64,000 bases of DNA from Jatrophihabitans cynanchi (GCF_027247405.1 NZ_CP097463.1:1674001-1738000), one strand, 5' to 3'; numbered from the stretch's first letter, positions 16,588-26,365 are shown. The notes: generated by a model not told the origin, from the letters alone. Made by a program: numbers and translations.

Positions 16588-16660
16588 TCACACCCGCACA
16601 CTGAACGCGTTGGCTCGCCAGCCGCTGTCGCGCCAGATGACTTCGATCCTGAACTGGAAA
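16588..16660 (-). pseudogene. 3' fragment of the DUF6318-like lipoprotein gene, cut off by IS3
   Basis: On the minus strand this stretch continues the interrupted frame and encodes FQFRIEVIWRDSGWRA and NAFSVRV before TGA at 16588-16590. The alternating hydrophobic pattern extends the strand broken at EQFWV on the other side of the IS3 element. It ends 1 nt before the start of the PKD-like gene, the usual spacing in an operon. Confidence 0.75.
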
Positions 16661-16700
16661 TCCCCCGAAACCGTGGAGGCATGCACTATGAGGAGTAGTC

Positions 16701-16991
16701 ATGCCAGAGAAGCGCAGGAAGTTCGATGCGGAGTTCCGCGAGGGCGCGGTGCGGCTGGTGCACGAGACCGGCAAGCCGATCGCGCAGATCGCTCGTGACC
16801 TGGGGGTCAACGAGGGCACGCTGGGCAACTGGGTCGCTCGTGACCGCGTAGCACGTGAGGGCCGAGACGGCCTGTCCCGTGATGATCTTGATGAGTTGAA
16901 GCGGCTGCGTGCGGAGAACGCCGAGCTGCGGATGGAGCGCGATGTCCTCAAGCGCTCCGTGGTCCTGTGGGTGAAGGAGGCGACGAAGTGA
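16701..16991 (+). CDS. IS3-family transposase OrfA
   Basis: 96 residues. HTH_Tnp_1-type N terminus (RRKFDAEFREGAVRLV, IAQIARDLGVNEGTLGNWV) that binds the inverted repeats, followed by a leucine-zipper-like heptad region (LDELKRLRAENAELRMERDVLKR). Good ribosome site GAGGAG before the ATG. Its stop codon overlaps the GTG of orfB. Confidence 0.93.
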   Translation: MPEKRRKFDAEFREGAVRLVHETGKPIAQIARDLGVNEGTLGNWVARDRVAREGRDGLSRDDLDELKRLRAENAELRMERDVLKRSVVLWVKEATK

Positions 16992-17884
16992 GCGTGGCAC
17001 GCTTCATCGCCGACCAGAGGACGAACTACCGCGTTCCCGTCGCGGTCTGCTGCGCGATTTTCGGGCTGTCCGTCTCGTGGTTCTACAAGTGGGTCAAGGC
17101 CCCGGTCACCGCGCAGCTCACGCGGCGGCGTGAGCTCGATGCTGCCGTCGCTGAGCAGTTCGAGAACTCGGGACGGACCTACGGCTCGCCGCGGATCCAT
17201 CGGGACCTGGTCGAGGCCGGCTGGCAGGTCGGCGAGAACACCGTCGCCGAGTCGATGCGCCGGCAGGGCCTGTTCGGCCGCAAACCCAAGCGGCGCAAGG
17301 GCCTGACCAGGCAGGACAAGGCAGCGCCGAAGTTCGCTGACCTGCTGCGGCGGGACTTCTCCGCGCCGGCACCGAACGTGAAGTGGTGCGGGGATATGAC
17401 CGAGATCCCGACCGGCGAGGGCAAGCTGTTCATGGCCACGGTGATCGACCTGTACTCGCGTCGACTGCTGGCCTGCCCGATGTCCGAGCACCCGGACCGG
17501 TGGCTGGCGATGGACGCGATCAAGATCGCCGCCGCCACCCGGGGCGGCCGCGAGAACATCGAGAGCGTCATCTTCCACACCGACCGAGGATCGACCTACA
17601 CCGCGGGCGAATTCACCAAGCTGTGCAAGGACAAACTCGGGATCCGGCAGTCGATGGGCCGGGTCGGTTCGTGCTTCGACAACGCCGCCGCCGAGTCGTT
17701 CTTCTCCACCCTGGAACACGAGGTCCTGTCCCGGCACACCTTCGAGACGAAGGCCCAGGCCCGCGCCGTCGTGCTCGCCTGGTGCCACAAGTTCTACAAC
17801 ACCCGACGACGGCACAGCAGCGCCGCGTTGCTAGCCCCAGCCGAGTTCGAGAAGATCACCGCTGACCAACCGGCAGCGGCATAA
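16988..17884 (+). CDS. IS3-family transposase OrfB (DDE integrase)
   Basis: 298 residues in the -1 frame relative to OrfA. rve-type integrase core: first Asp in WCGDMTEIPTGEG, second in IFHTDRGSTYTAGEF, third residue Glu in FDNAAAESFFSTLEHE; N-terminal HTH_21 segment with YGSPRIHRDL. GTG at 16988 overlaps the OrfA stop and has GGAGG at 16977-16981, so coupled re-initiation is possible. IS3 elements often also make an OrfAB fusion by -1 slippage; no obvious slippery heptamer was found. Confidence 0.93.
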   Translation: MSVARFIADQRTNYRVPVAVCCAIFGLSVSWFYKWVKAPVTAQLTRRRELDAAVAEQFENSGRTYGSPRIHRDLVEAGWQVGENTVAESMRRQGLFGRKPKRRKGLTRQDKAAPKFADLLRRDFSAPAPNVKWCGDMTEIPTGEGKLFMATVIDLYSRRLLACPMSEHPDRWLAMDAIKIAAATRGGRENIESVIFHTDRGSTYTAGEFTKLCKDKLGIRQSMGRVGSCFDNAAAESFFSTLEHEVLSRHTFETKAQARAVVLAWCHKFYNTRRRHSSAALLAPAEFEKITADQPAAA

Positions 17885-17908
17885 CGAAGTCCTTCACGAT
17901 TTCGGGGG

Positions 17909-18527
17909 AAACCCAGAACTGCTCACCCGTGTGCGCGATATCGCCTTGCTGGAACTGATTCCTTGCATCGACCTCCTCGAAAGAGGTCACGTCGACTGTG
18001 AACTGCACCGCCATGTGTGTGCTGCTCGCATCCGGATCGATCGTCGGAGCGCCTCGCACGCTGAACCTGCCGCCGAGGTAGTGATTGCCCTTCGCCCGAA
18101 CGGCGTCCATGCCGTTGGCGAGCGCTGCGCATGACGTGCACGTTTTGGTGGCGTAGTGCCGCATGTAGGCGCCGCTGGTGGTCGCGAAACCCCAGTCGAT
18201 CGTCTGGATGAAGAACTTCGCGAACGCGACCGCACCGTCCTGGGTGTGCTGCGTCGCCTCCAACGGCATCACCGGCGGCTTCTCCCCGGGCTTGCGCAGA
18301 TTCGGGCCCGTCGTCGGCACATCGGCAGGCACCGTCGGCCCGGCCGGCCGCGGCGGACCCGAATGACTGACAGTCACCGGCGGCACCGAACCCGACACCG
18401 AACCCGCCGGCGACGTCCGAACCGGCGAGGACGGATCACCCCCCGAACCACTTCCGTCACACGCCGCAAGCGCCATCACCACCAACAGCACCAAAGGGGC
18501 GAAACGCGCACGCACACCCGGCAGCAT
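17909..18527 (-). pseudogene. 5' part of a DUF6318-like lipoprotein gene, interrupted by IS3
   Basis: About 206 residues before the break. Lipoprotein signal (APLVLLVVMALAAC, Cys23), a Ser/Pro/Thr-rich linker, then a domain like actinobacterial DUF6318: PVMPLEATQHTQDGAVAFAK, FIQTIDWGFATTSGAYM, and KTCTSCAALANGM with its Cys pair. The native frame reaches EQFWV at the IS border; inside the element it reads on for a few codons (SPEIVKDF) to a stop at 17856, so a slightly altered, nearly full-length lipoprotein lacking the last strand could still be made. ATG 18527 was chosen; ATG 18551 in frame is an alternative. Function of the family is unknown. Confidence 0.8.
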
Positions 18528-18625
18528 AGGGTCCACGAGCGCCCGGCGCATCAAGTCAGCTGCGGCTGTGGAAGCCCGGTCCCCGCTCGGCGAACGGTGG
18601 GCCCGCGTGTTCGAACGCGGTTGGG

Positions 18626-18631
18626 TAGGTT
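18626..18631 (+). promoter_or_regulatory. -10-like hexamer of the conserved hypothetical at 18639
   Basis: TAGGTT, 7 nt before ATG 18639, no ribosome site; one of the cleanest leaderless-type arrangements here. Confidence 0.5.
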
Positions 18632-18638
18632 CGCAACT

Positions 18639-19682
18639 ATGACGAGCTCGCTGGACGCCGGCATCATCCCGATCACGCTGACCGTGAACGGCCGCATCGG
18701 ACTGACCCTCTGGGCGCCACCGTGGGAGGACGAGGACGACGAGGAGTGGCAGGGTTTCCTCGGCGACGGCGCGAAGATCCTTCTCTTCCCGGGCACTCGC
18801 GAGCTGGCCGAGTTCATCGCGTCCGGTGAGGAGAACGACCTGTCCGACCACCCGGCCTGGGGTCGCGTGCAGAAGCTCCGGCCGGACGACCTTCGCCCCG
18901 ACCCGGAGGACGGCTACGACCTGGACGCCGTGTACGAGTGGGCATCGGGCGAACCGGACCCGGTGCGCGTGTCCGCGCTGGCCAACGTCGTCGACATGGT
19001 CGCCAAGATCGCCGACTGCTGCGACGACGGGGCGCTGCGCCGGCTCGTCGAGCACACCCCGGCGTACGAAGAGCTGGTCGACGAAGACGTCAGCTACCAG
19101 GGCAAGGACGGCCGTAAGCGCTGGAACGAACTCGGGGACACCATCGCCGAGACGTGGGAGCGCGCCATCACGCGCGTGGACGCCTGGCTGTCCTGGCAGG
19201 GCGACTTCTCGCACAGCGACCTGGCCAGTGAGACGGTCTGGGACCGGGTGGGCGCCGAGCCGATCGAGATCCGCGTCGGCGACGCCCGCTACCTCACCGT
19301 GCGCGGCTACGTCTCCCCCGACGCCGAGGACGCCGAGACCGAGGCCGCGTTCATCGGCGGCGACGACACCGTCGTCGTGTTCACCGACGTCGCCAGCCTG
19401 GCCCGCTACTGCCGTACCGCGAAGGACCATGCGCTCACCAAGCTCGAATGGTGGTCCGAGCTCGCCGACCTCGAGGACGAGGCCGCGTTCGGCCCCGGCC
19501 TGGACGCGACGTACGACCTGCGCAAGCCGTCGGTGCGGGGCGCCGAACTGCTGCGCGAACTGGTCGCGTTCTGCAACCTGGACGCCGACACGTCCGTCCT
19601 GGACGGGCCGTCCGTCGACAAGGACGACTGGCGCAACCTGCTGGAGGAAGTGTCCGGCTGCCTGGATCCCCAGGACGGCTGA
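18639..19682 (+). CDS. conserved acidic actinobacterial protein of unknown function
   Basis: 347 residues, strongly acidic (many Asp/Glu), no membrane segment, no signal. The beginning IPITLTVNGRIGLTLWAPPWEDED and the segment LLFPGTRELAEFIA resemble a family common in actinobacteria that is sometimes labelled a primosomal protein without good reason. Two similar halves are suggested: a LWAPxWED...FLGDGAKILLFP unit near the N terminus and a VRGYVSPDAED...FIGGDDTVVVFTDVASLARY unit further on, so the protein may contain an internal duplication. I cannot assign a function. Start is fixed by the hexamer upstream. It ends in a 16-bp tandem duplication. Confidence 0.8.
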   Translation: MTSSLDAGIIPITLTVNGRIGLTLWAPPWEDEDDEEWQGFLGDGAKILLFPGTRELAEFIASGEENDLSDHPAWGRVQKLRPDDLRPDPEDGYDLDAVYEWASGEPDPVRVSALANVVDMVAKIADCCDDGALRRLVEHTPAYEELVDEDVSYQGKDGRKRWNELGDTIAETWERAITRVDAWLSWQGDFSHSDLASETVWDRVGAEPIEIRVGDARYLTVRGYVSPDAEDAETEAAFIGGDDTVVVFTDVASLARYCRTAKDHALTKLEWWSELADLEDEAAFGPGLDATYDLRKPSVRGAELLRELVAFCNLDADTSVLDGPSVDKDDWRNLLEEVSGCLDPQDG

Positions 19683-19700
19683 CTCCCAGGACGGCTGACT
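19669..19700 (+). repeat. 16-bp tandem duplication over a stop codon
   Basis: CCCAGGACGGCTGACT occurs twice in direct tandem. The TGA of the gene at 18639 lies in the first copy; the second copy holds an unused duplicate of the end. Confidence 0.9.
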
Positions 19701-19714
19701 CGGGACGGGAACGG

Positions 19715-21439
19715 CTAGAGGTACCCGCGCACCTCGGGTACCGCGGTGCGCGCCTCGTCGGCAGCAGCATCGTCGAGGCGGTCCTGCGACGCGCGCTCGG
19801 CCGCGACACGGTCGGTGTACGCCTTCACCTCGCGGCTGCGCGTGCGACGGTCCCAGCCGAGTACCGAACCGGCCAGCGCGGCCACCGGCTCGGCGCAGTC
19901 GACACCGCGGTGCGGGTACTCGATCGAGATGCGGGTACGCCGGGTCAGCACGTCCTCCAGGTGCAGTGCACCCTCGTGGGTCACGGCGTAACGGATCTCG
20001 GCCAGCAGGTAGTCCGGCGCGCCCGGCACGGTATCGAGCAGGTTCGCCTCGTCCAGGCCGGGGTCGAGCACGTCGCGGATCAGCGAGCCGTAGCGGTCCA
20101 GCACGTGCCGGATCCGATGTGGGTGCAGACCGTAGTCGGCGGCCAGCGTGTCGATCTGGTTGCGCATCGCGAAGTAGCCGTCCGCGCCGAGCAGTGGCAC
20201 CCGATCGGTGCACGACGGCTGGACGCGGCGCGGCAACTCCTCGGCCGCGGCGTCCACGATGTCCGCGGCCATCACCCGGTACGTCGTGTACTTGCCCCCC
20301 GCGATCGAGATCAACCCGGGAACCACCTGCGCCACGGCGTGTTCGCGCGACAGCGCGGACGACTCCTCGGACTCGCCGGCCAGCAGCGGCCGCAGCCCCG
20401 CGTAAACACCCTGGATGTCGGCCGCCGTCAGCGGCGTCACCAGCACCTCGTTGACCCGCTCCAGCAGGTAGTCGATGTCGGCCCGGGTCGCAGCCGGATG
20501 CGCCAGGTCGAGCGTCCAGTCGGTGTCGGTCGTGCCGATCAGCCAGTGGTTCTTCCACGGGATCACGAACAGCACCGACGTCGGCGTGCGCAGGATGAGT
20601 CCGGCGTCGCCGGTGATCTTGCCGCGCGGCACCACGATGTGCACACCCTTGGACGCACGCACCTGGAACCGGCCGCGTCCGCCGGACAGCTCCTGGATGT
20701 CATCGGTCCAGACGCCGGTGCAGTTCAACACCACGCCGGCCCGGACCGTCGCCTGCGCGCCGGTCTCGGTGTCGCGCAACTCGACACCGACCACGCGGTC
20801 GGACTCGCGGGCGAACCCCACCGCAGCGGTCGACGCGCGGACCACGGCACCGTACCTGGCCGCGGTGCGCGCGACGGTCAGCGTGTGCCGTGCGTCGTCG
20901 GCCTGGGCGTCGTAGTAGCGCACCGCGCCGACGAGGGAATCCGGCTTCATGCTCGGGAACATCCGCAGCGCGGCACGCCGGCTCAGGTGCTTCTGCGCCG
21001 GCACGCTCGAGTGCCCGCCCATGGTGTCGTACAGGGCCAGACCCGCTGCCACGTAAGGACGTTCCCAGCCCCGATGGGTGAGCGGGTACAGGAACGGGAC
21101 GGGCTTGACCAGGTGCGGCGCGAGGCGCGTTGTCATCAGCTCGCGTTCGTGCAGCGCCTCACGGACCAGGCCGAACTCCAACTGCTCCAGGTAGCGCAGG
21201 CCGCCGTGGAACAGCTTGGACGATCGGCTGGACGTGCCCGCCGCGAAGTCGCGCGCCTCCACAAGCGCCACCGAGAGCCCCCGGGTGGCGGCGTCCAAGG
21301 CGGCGCCCGCGCCGGTGACCCCGCCGCCGACCACCACGACGTCGAACGACTCGGCGGCGAGCCGGCTCCACGCGGTGTCCCGGTACACGGTATCGAGCCG
21401 CGACGTGTCGCCGCCGCCCTTCGGAATCGATGCGCCCAC
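19715..21439 (-). CDS. glpD: aerobic glycerol-3-phosphate dehydrogenase
   Basis: FAD-dependent, membrane-associated oxidation of sn-glycerol-3-phosphate to DHAP with electrons to quinone. 574 residues. N-terminal dinucleotide-binding motif [21 protein letters not shown] followed by [17 protein letters not shown], the GlpD signature; NCTGVWTDD and [11 protein letters not shown] in the C-terminal half of the FAD domain, then the C-terminal DAO_C domain. Start assigned to GTG 21437-21439 because TAGCCT lies 8 nt before it. Divergent from glpK with only 19 bp between start codons. Confidence 0.93.
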   Translation of the reverse strand: MGASIPKGGGDTSRLDTVYRDTAWSRLAAESFDVVVVGGGVTGAGAALDAATRGLSVALVEARDFAAGTSSRSSKLFHGGLRYLEQLEFGLVREALHERELMTTRLAPHLVKPVPFLYPLTHRGWERPYVAAGLALYDTMGGHSSVPAQKHLSRRAALRMFPSMKPDSLVGAVRYYDAQADDARHTLTVARTAARYGAVVRASTAAVGFARESDRVVGVELRDTETGAQATVRAGVVLNCTGVWTDDIQELSGGRGRFQVRASKGVHIVVPRGKITGDAGLILRTPTSVLFVIPWKNHWLIGTTDTDWTLDLAHPAATRADIDYLLERVNEVLVTPLTAADIQGVYAGLRPLLAGESEESSALSREHAVAQVVPGLISIAGGKYTTYRVMAADIVDAAAEELPRRVQPSCTDRVPLLGADGYFAMRNQIDTLAADYGLHPHRIRHVLDRYGSLIRDVLDPGLDEANLLDTVPGAPDYLLAEIRYAVTHEGALHLEDVLTRRTRISIEYPHRGVDCAEPVAALAGSVLGWDRRTRSREVKAYTDRVAAERASQDRLDDAAADEARTAVPEVRGYL

Positions 21440-21447
21440 AAGGTGGC

Positions 21448-21453
21448 AGGCTA
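21448..21453 (-). promoter_or_regulatory. -10-like hexamer of glpD in the glpD-glpK gap
   Basis: TAGCCT on the minus strand, 8 nt before the glpD GTG. The same few bases form part of the glpK upstream region, where only CAGGCT is found at the corresponding distance. Confidence 0.4.
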
Positions 21454-21458
21454 GCCGA

Positions 21459-22946
21459 ATGCCGGCTGTCGTCGCTGCGATCGACCAGGGGACCACGTCC
21501 ACCCGCTGCCTGCTCTTCGACCACGACGCGCGGATCGTCGCGATGGAGCAGCTCGAACACCGCCAGTACCTGCCGCGGCCCGGCTGGGTGGAGCACGACC
21601 CGGCGGAGATCTGGTCGAACACCCGGACGGTGCTGGCCGGCGCGGTCGCGCGCGCCGAGTGCCGGCCGGGGGACGTCGCCGCGATCGGCATCACGAACCA
21701 GCGCGAGACCACGGTCGTCTGGGACCGCACCACGGGCGAGCCGATCGCGCCGGCGATCGTGTGGCAGGACACCCGCACCCAGTCGATCTGTGACGATCTG
21801 GCGGTGGACGGCGGTGTCGGCCGCTATCGCGAGCGTGTCGGCCTGCCGCTGGCCACCTACTTCGCCGGCCCCAAGGTGCGCTGGCTGCTCGAGCACGTCG
21901 ACGGAGCGCGCGCCAGGGCCGAGGCGGGCGAGTTGTTGATGGGCACGATCGATTCCTGGTTGGTGTGGAACCTGTCCGGTGGGCTGCACGTCACCGACGC
22001 CACGAACGCCAGCCGCACCATGCTGATGGACCTGGACACCCTCGACTGGGCGCCGGACATCGCGGCGGACCTCGGCATCCCTGTTGCCATGCTGCCGCAG
22101 ATCCGCTCGTCGTCCGAGGTGTACGCGCAGGTGCGCGAGCGGGGTCCGCTGGCCGGCGTGCCGATCGCGGGCATCCTCGGCGACCAGCAGGCGGCGACGT
22201 TCGGGCAGGCGTGCCTGCAGCGGGGTGAGGCCAAGAACACCTACGGCACCGGCAACTTCCTGCTGCTCAACACCGGCACCGAACGGGTGCTGTCGCAGAA
22301 CGGGTTGCTGACCACGGTCTGTTACGCCCTGCCAGGGCAGCCGCCGGTGTACGCGCTGGAGGGCTCGATCGCGGTCACCGGCTCGCTGGTGCAGTGGCTG
22401 CGCGACAACCTCGGCCTCATCGAGTCCGCGCCGGAGGTGGAGACGCTCGCCGCGTCCGTCGAGGACAACGGCGGCGCCTACTTCGTCCCGGCGTTCTCCG
22501 GACTGTTCGCACCGCACTGGCGTCCGGACGCGCGCGGCGCGATCGTCGGGCTCACCCGCTACGTCAACCGTGGCCACCTCGCCCGCGCCGCACTGGAGGC
22601 GACCGCGTTCCAGACCCGCGAGGTGATCGAGGCGATGAATGCGGACGCGGCGGTCGACCTGCGGTCGCTGAAGGTCGACGGCGGCATGGTCGGCAACGAG
22701 CTGCTGATGCAGTTCCAGGCCGACCTGCTCGACGTCCCGGTCGTGCGGCCGGTGGTCACCGAGACGACGGCCCTGGGCGCGGCGTACGCGGCCGGGCTGG
22801 CGGTGGGGTTCTGGTCCTCGACCGAGGAGATCCGGGCGAACTGGGCGGCCGACCGCGAGTGGCGACCGGCGATGGGCGCGGCGCAGCGCGAGGAGCTGTA
22901 CGCCCGGTGGAAGAAAGCCGTCACCCGCACGTTGGACTGGGTATGA
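21459..22946 (+). CDS. glpK: glycerol kinase
   Basis: ATP-dependent phosphorylation of glycerol. 495 residues, usual length. FGGY-kinase hallmarks: [16 protein letters not shown] phosphate-1 loop, [20 protein letters not shown], the [14 protein letters not shown] adenosine/phosphate-2 region and [20 protein letters not shown] at 21459 directly follows the 19-bp gap to glpD; no ribosome site. Works with GlpD to feed glycerol into glycolysis as DHAP. Its stop overlaps the next gene in ATGA. Confidence 0.96.
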   Translation: MPAVVAAIDQGTTSTRCLLFDHDARIVAMEQLEHRQYLPRPGWVEHDPAEIWSNTRTVLAGAVARAECRPGDVAAIGITNQRETTVVWDRTTGEPIAPAIVWQDTRTQSICDDLAVDGGVGRYRERVGLPLATYFAGPKVRWLLEHVDGARARAEAGELLMGTIDSWLVWNLSGGLHVTDATNASRTMLMDLDTLDWAPDIAADLGIPVAMLPQIRSSSEVYAQVRERGPLAGVPIAGILGDQQAATFGQACLQRGEAKNTYGTGNFLLLNTGTERVLSQNGLLTTVCYALPGQPPVYALEGSIAVTGSLVQWLRDNLGLIESAPEVETLAASVEDNGGAYFVPAFSGLFAPHWRPDARGAIVGLTRYVNRGHLARAALEATAFQTREVIEAMNADAAVDLRSLKVDGGMVGNELLMQFQADLLDVPVVRPVVTETTALGAAYAAGLAVGFWSSTEEIRANWAADREWRPAMGAAQREELYARWKKAVTRTLDWV

Positions 22947-23986
22947 GCAGCCCTTTGCCCGCCGTCCCACTGTCCGTGCTCGATCTCGCGCCGGTGGGCG
23001 ACGGGGCGAGCGCAAGCGATGCGGTGCAGGCCAGCCTCGAGCTCGCGCGCCGGGCCGACGAGCTGGGCTTCACCCGCTTCTGGCTGGCCGAGCACCACAG
23101 CATGCCGGGCATCGCCAGCTCGGCGCCGGCCGTGCTGATCGGTGCGGTCGCCGCCGCGACGCGCCGGATCCGGGTGGGTTCCGGTGGCGTGATGCTGCCG
23201 AACCACGCGCCGCTGGTGGTCGCCGAGCAGTTCGGGACGCTCGCCGCCCTGCACCCGGGCCGCATCGACCTGGGTCTGGGACGCGCGCCCGGCACCGACC
23301 CGCGCACCGCCGCCGCGCTGCGGCGTTCGGCCGACCCGCTCGGCCCGGACGACTTTCCCGAGCAACTCGGCGAGCTGGCGTGTTTCCTGAGCGGCGCGTT
23401 TCCCGAAGGCCATCCGTACCGGCAGATCCGCGCGGTGCCGCAGGCCGACGCGCCGCCGCCGATCTGGCTGCTCGGTTCGAGCCTGTACAGCGCCGAACTG
23501 GCCGGGCTGCTCGGACTGCCGTTCGCGTTCGCACACCACTTCAGCTCGGCGCATACGCTGCCCGCGCTCGAGCGCTACCGCTCGTCCTTCAGGCAGGGCC
23601 GCACCCTGGACGAGCCGTACGCGATGGTGACCGTGCAAGCCGTGTGCGCGCCCACCGACGAGGAGGCCGAGCGGATCGCACTGCCGGCGGCGCTGTCGTT
23701 CCTGCGGCTGCGCCAGGGGCAGCCAGGAACCCTGCCCACGCCGGAGCAGGCCGCCGAGTACCCGTGGTCACCGATGGAGCGTGAGTTCGTCGCCCAGCGC
23801 CGCGACGGCCAGGCCGTCGGCTCGCCGGACACGGTGCGCGACGCGCTCGCCGCCCTGCTCAAGGCCACCGGGCCGGACGAGCTGATGATCACCACCCTGG
23901 TGCACTCGCCGCAGGAGCGGTTGCGCTCGACCGAACTCGTGCGCGGCCTGTTCGCTGAACTTCCCCGCGGCCTGCAACAGACCTGA
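22943..23986 (+). CDS. luciferase-like (LLM class) flavin-dependent oxidoreductase
   Basis: 347 residues of the bacterial-luciferase superfamily, the YhbW/MsnO8-like subgroup that starts [15 protein letters not shown]. Typical features: [20 protein letters not shown] early, [42 protein letters not shown]-type block, and FAFAHHFS. Such proteins use FMNH2 or F420; which one cannot be told. Translationally coupled to glpK by the ATGA overlap, a linkage that does not explain its substrate. Confidence 0.85.
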   Translation: MSSPLPAVPLSVLDLAPVGDGASASDAVQASLELARRADELGFTRFWLAEHHSMPGIASSAPAVLIGAVAAATRRIRVGSGGVMLPNHAPLVVAEQFGTLAALHPGRIDLGLGRAPGTDPRTAAALRRSADPLGPDDFPEQLGELACFLSGAFPEGHPYRQIRAVPQADAPPPIWLLGSSLYSAELAGLLGLPFAFAHHFSSAHTLPALERYRSSFRQGRTLDEPYAMVTVQAVCAPTDEEAERIALPAALSFLRLRQGQPGTLPTPEQAAEYPWSPMEREFVAQRRDGQAVGSPDTVRDALAALLKATGPDELMITTLVHSPQERLRSTELVRGLFAELPRGLQQT

Positions 23987-24028
23987 GGCCCTGTCGGCGT
24001 CGATGCTGACGTGAGCAAGGATGTGAGC

Positions 24029-25273
24029 ATGCCTCGACGGACCCGCCTGGTGCCGCTCGCCCTGGCCGTGGTCGCACTCGCCGCCTGCTCGACCGGCACC
24101 AGCGGCACGCCGTCCACGTCACCGCGGCCTCCGCAGTCGCCGCAGTCGCCGCGGACCGTCCCGGCCACCACGGTGACGACGACCGGCACTGTTCCGACGA
24201 GTGCAGCGCCGACCCGATCCGGCAGCCCGTCGCCGACGCCGACGAGTCCGGCCGAGATCTCGCTGGCGACCATGAGCCTGCCCGAGCGCGTCGGCCAGCT
24301 GCTGATGGTCGACTGCCCGAGCACGTCGGTCACCGCGGCCACCGCGACGGCGATCGAGAAGTACCACGTCGGTTCGGTGATCCTCGACGGCAACAGCCAG
24401 CTCGGCGTGGAGGCCACCGCGGCGATCGTGCAGCAGTTGCAGGACCGGATCACCCGCGGCCCCAAGCTGTTCGTCGCGACCGACCAGGAGGGCGGCATCG
24501 TCCAGCGGCTGCGTGGCCCCGGCTTCACCTCCATCCCGAGTGCGGTGCAGCAGGGCGCCGAGAAGCCCGGTCAGCTGCAGACCGACACGACGGTCTGGGC
24601 CGGCCAGCTGCGGGCGGCGGGCGTGAACGTCGACCTGGCGCCGGTGCTGGACACCGTCCCGGCGGGATCGGGCAGCAACCCCCCGATCGGCGATCTGGAC
24701 CGCAACTACGGCACCACGCCGGACACCGTCTCCTCGCACGGGTTGGCGGTGGCCAAGGGTCTTGCGGCAGCGGGCATCGCGGCAACGGTCAAGCACTTCC
24801 CCGGGCTCGGCCGGGTCACCCAGAACACCGACACCACGGCCGGGGTCCGCGACACGATCACCACCGCGGACGACCCGTACCTCGACCCGTTCGCCGCGGC
24901 CGTCAAGGCGGGCGTGCCGTTCGTGATGATGTCGACCGCGATCTACACCCGGCTCGACCCGAAGAACCCGGCCGCGTTCTCCTCGACGATCATCACCGGG
25001 CTGTTGCGCGACAAGCTCGGCTTCGACGGTGTGGTGATCAGCGACGACCTGGGCGCGGCCAAGCAGGTCGCGCATTACCCGGTGGCGCAGCGGGCGGTGC
25101 GGTTCATCGCGGCCGGCGGCGACATGGTGCTCACCGTCGATGCCACGCAGGCCAAGGCGATGACGGCGGCACTGATCGCGAAGGCCGAGGCGGACCCGGC
25201 TTTCGCAGCCCTCGTCGACGCGGCAGCGCTGCGGGTGCTCAAGGCCAAGCAGGTCGCCGAGCTGATCTCCTGA
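24029..25273 (+). CDS. glycoside hydrolase family 3 lipoprotein (NagZ-like)
   Basis: 414 residues. Lipobox LAAC (Cys20), a Ser/Thr/Pro linker to about residue 75, then a GH3 TIM barrel: TMSLPERVGQLLMVDCP, ATDQEGGIVQRL, NVDLAPVLD, VKHFPGLG (about 254) and the catalytic nucleophile Asp in VVISDDL (about 336). Fits an extracytoplasmic beta-N-acetylhexosaminidase. The NagZ loop after KHFPG, usually GDTxxDSH, reads TQNTDTTA and lacks the His, so the acid/base residue may be different. ATG 24029 chosen because AAGGA sits 7 nt upstream; GTG 24011 would precede that site. Confidence 0.85.
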   Translation: MPRRTRLVPLALAVVALAACSTGTSGTPSTSPRPPQSPQSPRTVPATTVTTTGTVPTSAAPTRSGSPSPTPTSPAEISLATMSLPERVGQLLMVDCPSTSVTAATATAIEKYHVGSVILDGNSQLGVEATAAIVQQLQDRITRGPKLFVATDQEGGIVQRLRGPGFTSIPSAVQQGAEKPGQLQTDTTVWAGQLRAAGVNVDLAPVLDTVPAGSGSNPPIGDLDRNYGTTPDTVSSHGLAVAKGLAAAGIAATVKHFPGLGRVTQNTDTTAGVRDTITTADDPYLDPFAAAVKAGVPFVMMSTAIYTRLDPKNPAAFSSTIITGLLRDKLGFDGVVISDDLGAAKQVAHYPVAQRAVRFIAAGGDMVLTVDATQAKAMTAALIAKAEADPAFAALVDAAALRVLKAKQVAELIS

Positions 25274-25282
25274 GCCGGGTAC

Positions 25283-26359
25283 TCAGGCGCGCAGGGCGGC
25301 GTAGCCCGGCTTGATGACCCCGTTGATGAGCTGCAGCCGCTCGTCGAAGCCGATGAACGAGCTCTTCATCGCGTTGATCGTGAACCACTGCAGGTCGGCC
25401 CAGTCGTAGCCGAACGCGTCGGCGAGCAACGCCATCTCGCGCGTCATCGACGTCCCGCTCATCAGCCGGTTGTCGGTGTTCACCGTGACCCGGAACTGCA
25501 GCTTGCGCAGCAACCCGATCGGGTGCTCGGCGATGGACTCGGCCGCGCCGGTCTGCACGTTGGACGACGGGCACATCTCCAGCGGGATCCGCTTGTCGCG
25601 CACGTACTGCGCCAGCCGGCCGAGCGCGCCGCCTGCGGTGATGTCGTCGACGATGCGCACCCCGTGGCCCAACCGGTCGGTGCCGCACCACTGGATCGCC
25701 TCCCAGATCGACGGCAGCCCGAACGCCTCCCCGGCGTGGATGGTGAAGTGGAAGTTCTCGCGGCGCAGGTACTCGAACGCGTCCAGGTGCCGGGTGGGCG
25801 GGAAGCCCGCCTCGGCGCCGGCGATGTCGAAGCCGACGATGCCCTTGTCGCGGTACGCGACCGCGAGCTCGGCGATCTCACGGGAGCGGGCAGCGTGCCG
25901 CATCGCGGTCGCGATCGCCCCGACCCGGATGCGCTTTCCGCGCTCGGCCGCGGCCTGCTCGCCCTCGCGGAACCCGGCCAGGACGGCGTCGACGACCTCG
26001 TCCAGGGACAGTCCGGCCTCGGTGTGCTGCTCGGGCGCCCAGCGGATCTCGGCGTACACGACACCGTCGTCGGCTAGGTCCTCCGCGGCTTCGCGCGCGA
26101 CGCGGGCCAGCCCGTCCGCGGTCTGCATCACCGCGACCGTGTGCGCGAAGGTCTCCAGGTAGCGCTCCAGCGAGCCGGAGTCGGCCGAGTCACGGAACCA
26201 CTTCGCCAGCGTCGGCGCATCCGGCGCGGGCAACTCGTCGTAGCCGATCTCGCGCGCGATGTCGACGACGGTCTCCGGCCGCACGCCACCGTCGAGGTGA
26301 TCGTGCAGCAGGACCTTGGGCGCGGTGCGGATCGAGGACTCGTCGAGCGGCGTCGGCAT
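25283..26359 (-). CDS. add: adenosine deaminase
   Basis: Zinc hydrolase converting (deoxy)adenosine to (deoxy)inosine. 358 residues. Metal ligands in HDHLDGG (His19, His21), HAGE with catalytic Glu, RLGHGVRI and [19 protein letters not shown] is also conserved. Convergent with the GH3 gene. Start ATG 26359 has TACGGT 6 nt upstream; a GGAGG also abuts the ATG but is too close to serve. Product inosine is a PNP substrate, linking it to the salvage genes. Confidence 0.95.
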   Translation of the reverse strand: MPTPLDESSIRTAPKVLLHDHLDGGVRPETVVDIAREIGYDELPAPDAPTLAKWFRDSADSGSLERYLETFAHTVAVMQTADGLARVAREAAEDLADDGVVYAEIRWAPEQHTEAGLSLDEVVDAVLAGFREGEQAAAERGKRIRVGAIATAMRHAARSREIAELAVAYRDKGIVGFDIAGAEAGFPPTRHLDAFEYLRRENFHFTIHAGEAFGLPSIWEAIQWCGTDRLGHGVRIVDDITAGGALGRLAQYVRDKRIPLEMCPSSNVQTGAAESIAEHPIGLLRKLQFRVTVNTDNRLMSGTSMTREMALLADAFGYDWADLQWFTINAMKSSFIGFDERLQLINGVIKPGYAALRA

Positions 26360-26365
26360 GCCTCC

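Larger units (their letters stand above)
16661..17908 (+). mobile_element. IS3-family insertion sequence
   Basis: About 1.25 kb, two overlapping frames (orfA, orfB). Inverted ends share CCCCCGAAA(C/T)CGTG(G/A)AGG: left at 16662-16680, right at 17891-17908 reversed. AAA occurs on both sides (16658-16660 and 17909-17911), a possible 3-bp duplication, although the exact boundary is uncertain by one or two bases. It lies antisense to the lipoprotein gene it disrupts. Both transposase frames are intact, so it may be active. Confidence 0.9.

Noticed and set aside
16967-16991. OrfAB fusion by -1 frameshifting in the IS3 element
   Set aside because: Possible in principle, but no slippery heptamer was found and OrfB has its own GGAGG-GTG start; not claimed.
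24011-24028. GTG start for the GH3 lipoprotein
   Set aside because: The AAGGA ribosome site lies downstream of it and is well placed for ATG 24029.
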